A DNA stretch of 64,000 nucleotides from Lytechinus variegatus (lineage: Eukaryota; Echinodermata; Echinoidea; Temnopleuroida; Toxopneustidae): assembly GCF_018143015.1 (NCBI RefSeq), contig NC_054741.1:50049048-50113047 (forward strand). The letters are read 5' to 3'. Below are positions 10,398 to 22,300 of the stretch, in pieces. Position numbers and translations under genes: made by a program. Every line of letters begins with the position of its first letter. The first letter of the stretch is position 1. The notes beneath the pieces were generated by a model, which was not told the origin of the DNA, ran no database searches, and saw only the letters and a program-made list of their open reading frames with translations.

Positions 10398-13300
10398 GTA
10401 AGACAAGAATCAGGTCTTTTGTCTAGACTAGTTGGCAGCCGTTTGTTTCGAGGAGTTTTTTTAACACTTTATTTATTTTTTTACTTTCTCCTCGACCTCT
10501 GTATTTGGATTTTGGTGAGTGGAGCCAACAGAGTTGCCCAGAGTTCAGCAGAAAAACCATTTTAACAGAGACTGAAGCTTTTGGTCTATATGACGATCAA
10601 CTGTCTGACTGTCTGTGTTTTTGTTAGACCAAAAGCTGCCTTCGGTCTCTGTTATTGTATTGTCGTACTGTTACATAAAAGGCAGTGTATACAGCCACAC
10701 GCGTGTGTCTTTACCATCCAGCCACACGCGTGTGGTTATATCCAGAACACCTATCTGTGGATACCGCCACACGCCGCCAGTAATAACAGTAAAACACGTA
10801 CTGGTATGTAGGTCTGACCGTCTATATCACGATCAAAATAACCTCATTTCTTCATTAAATTCTTACATTCTAAACCCCTTTGATATCCTTAGATCGTTTC
10901 AATTTCATTCTCACCGTCTTCTCTCCTTGCTTTTCTTGTCTTGTTACAAACGGTCGTCTGTTTAACAGCAAATTCTCTTTTTCTACTTGTGTCGATTCTG
11001 GCTTCCTTCGCGGCGGCAGACCCATACAGCGTTAGCGCAGTGCAGTAGTAGACGCTGTATGGGTCTGCCGCCGCCGCGAAGGAAGCCAGAATCCCAGCAC
11101 ACAAGTCATGCATTACCCAACAGAGTCACAACAAGCACAGTCAATCACCGTAACACATATCGAAGTATAGGTGCTATCACTCACCAAAAAACCCGCCGAA
11201 ATACAAATTTACGTCACTAAATTGATTTTTCTGTGCCATATTTCCAAAGCACGCGACGGATTAGTTCAGATTCAAAAGCGGGGTCCCCGAAAATGCACTA
11301 AAAATGAAGAAATCTGTGATCTTCCCCGAGTTTGCAAACTTCATTTTCTTGCTAATTTATGATGGTATCTTCAAAATTCCAATAGAAAACCTATTCAGAA
11401 TTTTTTTCTTTCTTGCAGTTAGGGCGATATCGGACTTTGCAATTTTTTTGAAGTTGCGAGAGAGATCCCAAAGCAAATGAGAGCAAATCGCTCACCAATT
11501 TTGTGATTTTTTGCTATTCAGCAGCCATAAAAATAGTAAATATCAAGAAAATTGATGCTGCAACGAAAAAGGGAACATCAAAAAAGGAACATCACAATTT
11601 TTTTTTTTTTAGCCAATTTTTGAAAATAGTAAATATCAAAAATTTCCATGCGGCGGCCAAACTGGATGCGCGCGAGGACGATCAACTACTTTCTTTTTTT
11701 ACTTGGCCTAATTGGCTCCACTCACCAAATACAAAGACCAAAGTTCTAGCTCAATCTGTACAGGGACTCAATGGCCAAATGTGTTTAGGCTTATGTATTA
11801 AGATGGTATAAAACGGAAGTGAAGTTGGGCAACAGCCGAAGTAATTCAGTGTTTTTTTCCCTTTTAAGTTTCCTACCCGTTTTGGTGCATTTCAGGCCAA
11901 TAATATAACCTTGTTAATTGAATTAATTGAACTGAGCAAAGGGCGGGTGTACAGACCATGCTATCTATCAATGGGACCTTTGTCTTAAAGTTGAGAATTC
12001 ATCAGGAGGTGGAGAGAGTGAAAGAGACATGGGGGAGAGAGAGGGTAAAGACTATAGAGATAAGGACAATCTCAATTTATCAAGACATGATTTGTCTTTG
12101 TCACGAGCGAAACTGCTCTAATTAACTTATTAATCTACAGGCTACTTAACCACCCTGAATAAAAGACCAAAGGATATTCAAGATATAAATGAAGTGATCA
12201 ATTTAATGTCACAAAATATAATTAGTCGTTTACATTGAATCGTTGAGAACATAAGTATAATTGCAAACAGATATTCAATAAATCATTTCATATAGAGAAG
12301 GAGTATAATCATCATTGACTGTCCCAAGTTTATGGGAAGAGATTGATCTGGAAATAGGCCTTTAAATTATGTTACCGAAAATCTTGGAAAGTTTATCGAT
12401 TGCTTGATCAAACCTTCAATCGGGTAAATGCGGAGTTCGAAAACAGAAGAGATCGACAAACCACGACGACTACGAAGATTGGACGATTATGACGAGGAAC
12501 AAGTATGCCGATGATCGACGACGACGACGAAGAACACGACTGACGTCATCAGCGAAGAAGACACGTGTCCTTGAAGAACGAAGAACAAGAGTTGAGTTGA
12601 AGCTCTAACTTGGAAGAATTACGGTCGAGTCCGACGAACAATAGCTTCGGCTGACTGAAGTGAGTCATTCCCCTCGAATGACATTTTGACTCATGACCTG
12701 GACATAGAGGGTAGGTGCTACCCTGACCTACATTGACTCCACATTGACTCTGGGCTGACCCTAGGTTGACAGCCGTAATTCGGCATCGAGTAGAAAGGAA
12801 CCTCCCCGCACTGGGTAGGGTGGCACACGCCCTTTTCCTTGGTTAGGAAACACCCCAAATTGGACCTTCTTCTCCGAAATCAAAAGTGAGAGTGAGCTGG
12901 CTTGGCTTTTCTTGCCAGCACACCAAACAGAAATATGAAACACAAAGAGTCTGTAATCCTATACACCTGTTAAACTATAGTCTACTTATTATGACAACCC
13001 AGACTGTTAAAATACCAGACAACCTATCATGCCTACAGTTTAGTTACTAAGGTATGCAGTCCACATCTGTACATGGAGTTTAACAAAAGAGTTTAACAAA
13101 ACATGGACTTTAACAAAAGGGTTATCTAATTTTGAATAAGATCCTACAATTGCTCCCCAATTTCATGAAAATGCTCTGATTTTCTTCCAAAAACGAGTTA
13201 AATCTTATTCAAAGTAAAAATATATGATTTGCATGATAAATGTGAAATATTACTATGCTCACTATATAGCACCTACAGTAATTTACTCCATTTGTATAGG

Positions 13301-16300
13301 TGTATAAAGATTCGACTTAAATGTTTTCCAAATTTAAATCAAATTAAATCATTTTATTTCTGCAATACAATTTTCAATCTTATAAATTGCATGCATTTCA
13401 ATGTTTTGGTGCATTTTTTTTTTTTTTACAACCTACTTAGAAAGTCTGCTCCTACGTTCTCGGAGCCGCGAATTGCCTCAATGCGGTAGCGAAATGGCTG
13501 GAGGGAAAGGGCCCACCTCATTACCCTACTGTTGATACATTTTGCTCGATTGAGGTATAGAAGTGGTTTGTGGTCTGTTTCAAGGACAAAGTCTGTACCT
13601 TCAAGGTAAACACGGAATTTACTTATTCCCCATACCAATCCGAGACATTCACGCTCAATAGTCGAGTAGGCTTGTTCACGCGGAAGAAGCTTGCGACTTG
13701 CATAAGCAACAGGCTGTTTCTCTCCATCATGCTCCTGAAGGAGTACAGCACCAAGCCCAGTAGAAGATGCATCCGTTCTTAAAATGAACTTCTTCTGAAC
13801 ATCAGGCAGACAAAGGATGGGGCTCTGGGTGAGACTTTCCTTCAAAACTTTGAAGGCTGCCTCCTCTTCAGCAGTCCATTTCAACTGGTTAGGCTCCCGA
13901 TTCCTTGTCTTGTCTGTCAGACGCGATGCTTTCGACGCAAAATTTGGGATAAAGCGCCGGTAATAGCTGGCTAATCCGATGAATGCACGAAGCTGCTTCT
14001 TAGTGTCAGGCTTCTGAGCATCACGGATCTTCTCTACCTTATCCAACATGGGTTGGATCTTACCTGCTTGGACAATATGGCCTAAGAATTCTACCTTTGT
14101 GCAACCGAGTTGACACTTGCTGGGTCGAGCAGTGAGCCCTGCTGCTCGCAATCTTCCCAAAAGCTCATACAAGGTAGATATGTGTTCTGACCAAGTCGAA
14201 GTATGAATGAGAATGTCATCCAGATAATTGGTGACGTGCTTCATGTCTGCCAACAAAGACCTCATGACCCTGCTAAAAGTGGCAGGTGCATTGACCAAAC
14301 CAAACGGCATGACACGAAACTGGAACAATCCACTTGGACTCTGAAAAGCTGTCTTGGCTTTGGCATCTTCTGACAAAGGGATTTGCCAGTAACCTTTGCT
14401 TAAGTCCACCTTAGAAAAGTAACAAGATCCAGAAAGACTAGCGAAGATTTCATCTGCACTTGGCAAAGGTTCTGCATCAAATATTGTGATGCGATTCAGT
14501 CTACGGAAATCTATACAGAAACGATTGCTGCCATCTGATTTCTTTACTATGACTATTGGGGACGAGTAAGGAGAATTTGACTTCTCTATCACTCCCATTT
14601 TGACCATCTTCTCTGTCTCATCCTGTATCACAGAACGAAGTGCATGTGGGACGGGATATGGTCTTTGTCGAATGGGATCAGCAGAAGTCAAACGAATAGA
14701 ATGATTGCCTAAAAGGGTTTTACCTGGCACATCAGTCATCACATCCGGAAAATCCTCAAGTAGAGAACTAACTTCGTTTCTCTGTTGAGTCGACAAATCA
14801 GAACCAAGTTCAACATCATCAATGGTTTCCTGTGCTTCTAACACTGGGACACCTATCCTTATACTACTAGGGATAGAGGGAGTCTCTTGAATGCTATCAT
14901 CATACCCATCTATAACTGAAGCTCCAACAACTACCTCTAAAGCTCCAGCAGAAGTGATATCTTCCTCAGACTTGTCAACAGACGAAGGAACATAGGGCCT
15001 TTCTGCCCGGTCAATGTATCTCTTTAAGAGATTAGCATGAAAGGTTTTCACCTTTCCGTTCATGTCGAGACGATAATCAAGATCACTCAATTTATGGACT
15101 ACCTTGAAAGGACCCTTCCATTGTAATAGCAATTTGTTGTGATCTGATGGAAGGAGAAGCAGAACCTTATCTCCGGCAACAAATTTCCTAACCCTACTCT
15201 TGGCATTATAGTATCTCATATTTCGCGAGGTTGACTTACTTAACTCTTCCTGTGCTACTTCCATGGTACTCTCAAGCCTATCCTTAAGATCAACAATGTA
15301 CTGATATGTAGTCTTCAATTCAGAATCATTTGCCTGACCACTCCAAAGTTCCTTAAGTATCTCAAGAGGACCTCGAACCTGTCTACCATATAAGAGTTCG
15401 AAAGGCGAGAAGCCAAGTGAAGCCTGAGGGCCTGATCTGTACGCAAACAGAACAGGAGCCAAGTACCGGTCCCAATCACTTGGACGGTCTGCACATACTC
15501 TCTTCAAGATCTGTTTAAGTGTTTGATTAAACCTCTCAACTAATCCGTTACAAGCGGGGTGGTAGGGTGTGGTTGTTAATTGTCGAATCGACAATAACCT
15601 CCCTACTTCTCGCATCATCTCCGAGGTAAATTGGGTACCACGATCCGATAGAATCTCTTGGGGAACCCCAACTCTACAAAAGACCTCTACCATAGCTTCA
15701 GCTACTGTACTAGTCTCAATGTTTGCCAACGCAACCGCCTCAGGATAGCAGGTTGCATAATCTACTATCGTGAGAATATACATGTTCTTTCTAGCAGTTA
15801 CTGGTTTAATTGGGCCTACCAAATCGACAGCTACTCTAAGAAAAGGAACATCTATGACAGGCATCTTGCCTAGAGGGACCTTAGAAATTCTGCCCTTGGG
15901 GACTGTTCGCTGACAGATATCGCAAGACCTACAATACCGAGTAATATCTGCTTGGACTCCAGGCCAATAGAAATTAGCTAAAACCTTATCAGTTACTTTC
16001 TTTACACCTTGGTGACCCCCCATTATACTCTCATGAGCTAACTTCAACACAGCTTGCCTATAAGGTTTAGGAACAACTAACTGCCTAACTTCATTACCAC
16101 TAAGCACAGACTTTGGTTGAAAAACCTGTGTAACAATCCACCATCAAAGACAAAATATGAACTATGTCCTGAAATTTCACTATCTTTACGATCTCTACTA
16201 TTCAAACTAGCATACTCCATCGCTTTCTTTAGCGTTGGGTCAGCCATCTGAGCCTCTTTGATGTCTTCTGAAGAAACATCAGGTATGGCTGACGGAACCT

Positions 16301-19300
16301 TCAAAGTCGGACGTGGCCGCTGAGCTTCACGAACCTGAGCTCGAGTCTGAACTGCCATGTTCACATTTTCATGCGACTTGCATGGTTGACCAGGTTTCCA
16401 ATCTGGAATTGGATCCTTCGCTGGTCTCACATTGTCAATTTCACCAAGAACTACGTCAAATACAGGCGTCTCTACGCACAAAGCTTCTACCTTGCCAACA
16501 AACCAAGGAGAATCAATGTTGACCCTAGCTATTGGGAACTTCCTAATTGTTTGGTCAAATAAGACACACCACTTAGACTGACCAGTAAACTGTTCTGGCA
16601 ATACCAGTGACTTCTTCACGATTACACCTGAACAACCTGTATCCCTAAGGACGCTCACATCATGTGATTCAAGTTTCCCATTCCTAACTGGAAGCTTATC
16701 ATGCCAACGACGCTTACAAGTAGCACACATACTAGTGACTTCCCTATGCCTTTCTATCTCTAGAATTTCTTTAGAAGGAGATTCAATATACTCAGCAGAA
16801 GACACTAAGAACTCTCCTAACTCTACACTATCAGTGATCTGAGTTTCCTGAGACCCAGAAGAACTACAAGTGGGACAACTACCTGATGTCTGTTTCCCTA
16901 CTAAATCTTGAGTTTCTCTTAACTGATTCTTTTGGTTCCTACGCTTACCTATTGGTGGCTTCGGAGAACTAACTAAACTCGCGCCTTGGAGTCTAACATT
17001 ACATTCTTGCACAAAATGACCCATTTTGTTGCAAACAAAGCATGGACCCTTCCTACGATGGCCTGATTGTTCACTCTTAGTCTTGTTCTCAGCAATTGGC
17101 GCATTGGATACCGCAGTATTACCCTTAGGTTTACTCTTATGGTTCAAGGGGGAATTCTTTTTAGGTACTCCAAAATGACCCCCATGTGCCTCAACAAATG
17201 TATCTGCCAGACCTGCCATCTCATCTGCAGATTTTGGTTTTCTTTCTTTTAGAAATAACGCTAGTGCTTGACCTCCTTTCTCTAAGACTTGCTGCATTAG
17301 AAGTAATTGTACAATACCATCATATGAGCGCTGAGCTTCAGACAATTCTATCCACTTATCTAAATAATGGGACAACCTTACAACAAACTGACTAGGAGTC
17401 TCTCCTACCTCGGGATTAGAAAATCTGAATTTCTTACGGAAATCATCTGCCGTGAGTTCAAATCTCTTCAACAAAGCATCCTTCAGTGTTGCATAATCTT
17501 TTGCCTGATCAGCTGACAACCTTGAGTACACATCTAACGACTTACCACGAAGTAAAGCACTAAGACTTATGGCCCAGCTAGTCTGCGGCCAACCCTGATT
17601 TTCAGCATAGCGTTCAAATCTATTAAGATACGCATCCATACTATCCTTTCCTTCCGTGAAAGGAGGGAGTTTAGGGGAAGGGGCCAAAGAACGACGGTCA
17701 CCGTCACTACTTCCTACTTCGGAACTACTCTGGATACGAGCTAATTCAAGTTTCTTATCTAATAACATTCCCTCTTGTTTTTGTAACTCTAGCTGTTGTT
17801 GCCTATCTTCCCTAGCTGCATGTCGCTCATCTCGAGCTAATTTTTCTCTCTGTTCTACAAATGACAAAAGGTCTTGACCTGTAAACCCTAACTCTCTCCC
17901 AAACTCAAACAAATTTGAATCCATGGTTGATCCTAAACTGTTAGAAATAGATATGTTAGGTTAACAGACTCTTTGTTTAGAATTTGCCTTCTCTTACCAA
18001 TATCCCAATGTCACTTGCTTGTGCCAGAAGCTTGCAACCACAGTGCGAGAGTTCCCGTCTCCTCGAACCGTCACAAATGTCACTGATCTGAAATACCTAA
18101 TCAGAAGGGCAAAACAAATAAACACATCTCATGAACATACATGTTACACTCGCTAATTACAACATCAATAAGCCTTGAAAATTTATAGGAATATTACAGT
18201 TAACTATTTCCCTTCAACATGAGTAATCCTTGAATTTAACTAGGAATTTTACAGCTAAGTACCTCCCGGACAAGCCCCCAAATGTCACGAGCGAAACTGC
18301 TCTAATTAACTTATTAATCTACAGGCTACTTAACCACCCTGAATAAAAGACCAAAGGATATTCAAGATATAAATGAAGTGATCAATTTAATGTCACAAAA
18401 TATAATTAGTCGTTTACATTGAATCGTTGAGAACATAAGTATAATTGCAAACAGATATTCAATAAATCATTTCATATAGAGAAGGAGTATAATCATCATT
18501 GACTGTCCCAAGTTTATGGGAAGAGATTGATCTGGAAATAGGCCTTTAAATTATGTTACCGAAAATCTTGGAAAGTTTATCGATTGCTTGATCAAACCTT
18601 CAATCGGGTAAATGCGGAGTTCGAAAACAGAAGAGATCGACAAACCACGACGACTACGAAGATTGGACGATTATGACGAGGAACAAGTATGCCGATGATC
18701 GACGACGACGACGAAGAACACGACTGACGTCATCAGCGAAGAAGACACGTGTCCTTGAAGAACGAAGAACAAGAGTTGAGTTGAAGCTCTAACTTGGAAG
18801 AATTACGGTCGAGTCCGACGAACAATAGCTTCGGCTGACTGAAGTGAGTCATTCCCCTCGAATGACATTTTGACTCATGACCTGGACATAGAGGGTAGGT
18901 GCTACCCTGACCTACATTGACTCCACATTGACTCTGGGCTGACCCTAGGTTGACAGCCGTAATTCGGCATCGAGTAGAAAGGAACCTCCCCGCACTGGGT
19001 AGGGTGGCACATGCCCTTTTCCTTGGTTAGGAAACACCCCAAATTGGACCTTCTTCTCCGAAATCAAAAGTGAGAGTGAGCTGGCTTGGCTTTTCTTGCC
19101 AGCACACCAAACAGAAATATGAAACACAAAGAGTCTGTAATCCTATACACCTGTTAAACTATAGTCTACTTATTATGACAACCCAGACTGTTAAAATACC
19201 AGACAACCTATCATGCCTACAGTTTAGTTACTAAGGTATGCAGTCCACATCTGTACATGGAGTTTAACAAAAGAGTTTAACAAAACATGGACTTTAACAA

Positions 19301-22300
19301 AAGGGTTATCTAATTTTGAATAAGATCCTACAGTCTTGGTTTATGAAGACATCCTTGTTTTCTGGGACAATGCCAATTTTGGACCAGCACCTCTAGCTCT
19401 ACTATAAAAAACGCGAATTGTGCATGCGCAGGGATCGCGGCTCAAGAGACATATTCATGAGTTTCCTACAAAGATCTAATAAATGAAAATGCAAGTAGAG
19501 AACACATCCTGGGCTGGTATTCTGAAAATTGTCTTAACTTTTCTTGTAACTTTTTTTTAAGTCAGCAAGATAACAGCTTGCTAAAATCCTCTTAGATTGG
19601 TATTCTGAAAACTGTCTTATCTCCGTAAGGACATCCCCTATTTTATCTCTGATACGCCCAATCATTAAGCTTGTTAATATGCCTAGGTCCAGAGGCGTCG
19701 ATCCTGGGGGGGCAGGGGGAGCGATCGCCCCACCAATGAAAATATTGGGGGGGCAAACATATCATTTTGCCCCCCCAATAATTCCGGATATGCATTAAAA
19801 AAAAACAAGATTGTAATGTTCAGCAAGCGAGATGGTGATACACAACTCGTTCTTTATTTTAAATCGTGCTCAAAATGTCCGCTTTTCAGATTGGAATATA
19901 CAAATTTTCAGCTTGCGCTTCGCGCTCGCATCATTTCTGTAGCAAAAATCCATACTTTTCATGATTAGATAGGTGAATGTAAATGTCCCACTTTCAGTTC
20001 TAAGCCTCAAAAGAACTCCTGCTTCGATTTGCAATCATCTTTTCTTGGATATATATATCTTGTTCTTCATCAAAAACGTCCACTAAACTCATTTTTTCAG
20101 ATCGAAATATCAAAATTTTCAGCTCTATTGTTCTTTTAGATACAAATCTTATCATTGGTACCAAATATGCTTAGAATATCAAGTTTTCAGGTCAGAATAT
20201 AAGGAAATTTCAGCTCACTCTCGGCACTCGTACTATCTGTGTAGTGAGATATGTATCCTCCTCATGAGTTACTACAAACAGTCCTTAACAGGCACACTTT
20301 TCCTGTCAGTATACTAAAAAAAAAATCAGCTCGCGCTTCGCGCTCGCATTAATTTGTTTGTGAGATACGTGTCTGGGTCTCATGAGTCATATATATGTGT
20401 GTGTGTGGGTTGTGTGGGTGTTTTGTACGATCGATCGCCTTTGGAACATTAATGATTTTGCCCCCCCAATCTGAAAAATGGATCGACGCCCCTGCCTAGG
20501 TCAACCAATAGAAGCATCTCTTCTAAAAAATAATGGAGCTCATTGTTGATATGAGGTGTAATTTCCTTACGCCCCCAACGCTTATGCTTGTGCGCTTCAG
20601 TGCTAAAAATATACATGGCTCTTCTCAAAGACATATTTTCTCTGAAAATATCGTCTCGAACAACAATTTTTAGTTGCTGAAAAGTCTACCAATCCGTCGT
20701 TATAATGTCTTTGGAATATCTCGTTTTGTAAAACATGTTCTTGCGGGATGCAGCAAGAAATGATTATTGCAGATGGACAAATATCGCATGCAACAATAAA
20801 TTACAAAAGCCGCTACCTCTTGTCTTTTGCAAGGAAGTTAACAGAACGCAAAGATAAGAGAATTATCAGAATGCCTTTTATCTTGATTCGTTATCTTGCG
20901 CAAAGGGATATTTATGCACTGTTTTTAACTGAATGCATTATTCTAGCTCTGACATCATATGCACTCAACGAAATTTACAAGGAAAGATACAGAATTTTCA
21001 GAATACAGATTTTATAGTAACTCTAAAGATACAAGAATATTTCTCTTAAGACAATTTTCAGAATACGGCCCCTGATATTAATTTCACATTATTTTTCCCT
21101 CAGGCCGTAAAGTTGCCATTGATGCTTCTATGTGCATTTACCAATTCTTGATTGCCGTTCGTCAGGATGGGTCTGTACTTACAAATGAAGAAGGTGAAAC
21201 TACAAGGTAATATTTGATCCCTCATTCACTCTTGTTCAAAGTTTATCTAGATCTTTTTATGTGCACTCAAAATTATGTAGCAAAGATGCGAATAAAAATA
21301 ACTTTAAAATTATATTTCACAACAGAATAAGTTTGCCCATAAAAAAATAGTAAGTCTAAGAGAATGTATATTTGACAACCCTCCCTCCATTAATTGATGA
21401 CAAGTATTTTATACTTACCAGGTACCCACATCTCATATTACGAAAGTTTCACTGAAGATTTAAGTCTACCATGAAAGTGTTCAGGGGAAGGAGTACAATG
21501 AAAAATTCCTTATGTATCCCATCAGTGACATTGGTGGAAAGTTAATATAGAAGAACCAAATGGAAGGCATACAGATTACTTAAATATTCTTTCACATCCC
21601 ACTAATTTTCATCATACAACTTTACCCACTTTTTTTTTCATTTTTATTTGCAGCCACCTTATGGGAATGTTTTATCGTACTATCAGGATGATTGAGAATG
21701 GAATGAAACCTTGGTAAGAATGATTCACCCACCACATAGAACCATCCTTCTCTTTTCTTACTTAGATGATTAATTTGCTCAAAGTAATAGTAAATAGTCA
21801 TTTACCATTGATCTCCAGAGCCAGATACTTAATTGTTCATTCAAGTGATAAACCAAAGTCTGCTGCTTAATGCTTTATGATTCAAGGAATGAAAATAATC
21901 TTTAAGATCTGATTCGGATCATTAGGGGTCTACAATATCAATAGTATAGTATATGAACCTATGCTGTTCGAGGTTTAAAGGGGAATGGAATGTTAATAAA
22001 TGGTTTGATTTCAAATCCTTGTTAGTGTAGTGGTTGTAAATTTGTAAAATTTTCAAAAATAAATAAATCCTCATCTCTTGTCCAATATTCCAAATTTCTC
22101 CTTTCAGCTTCTCTGATGTGTCAAGTTTCTTTAAACATTGTCATGTTTAGGCAGGATTGCCCTAAGAATGTCCTGATATAATATAGAAATTGAACTACCA
22201 TGGAACTGTACAGTTTATTTTCACCTTTGACCCAGTAGGCCTACTCATTTGCTGGAATACTCCACAGAGAGTGGAGATTGTATAGGCAAGCAATAATCCA

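Larger units (their letters stand above)
12099..19332 (-). mobile_element. Full-length Ty3/gypsy LTR retrotransposon of the Gmr1 type (integrase before reverse transcriptase)
   Basis: 7234 bp, antisense in FEN1 intron 1. Two 1050-bp LTRs (12099-13148 and 18283-19332) start TGTCACGAGC and end ATCCTACA. They differ at a single position that I can find. The 5-bp target duplication GTCTT flanks it (12094-12098, 19333-19337). Read on the minus strand the order is LTR, primer site, gag with zinc knuckle, aspartic protease, integrase, reverse transcriptase, RNase H, LTR. Integrase ahead of reverse transcriptase is the copia-like order known within Ty3/gypsy only from the deuterostome Gmr1 group. No envelope-like frame was seen. 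It landed in a copy of the 5835-6238 MITE family: the flanks join to match 6136-6238. Confidence 0.95.

Noticed and set aside
12761..12943. 60-codon frame in the gypsy LTR (repeated at 18945-19127)
   Set aside because: Two copies exist only because the LTR is duplicated; no recognisable product.
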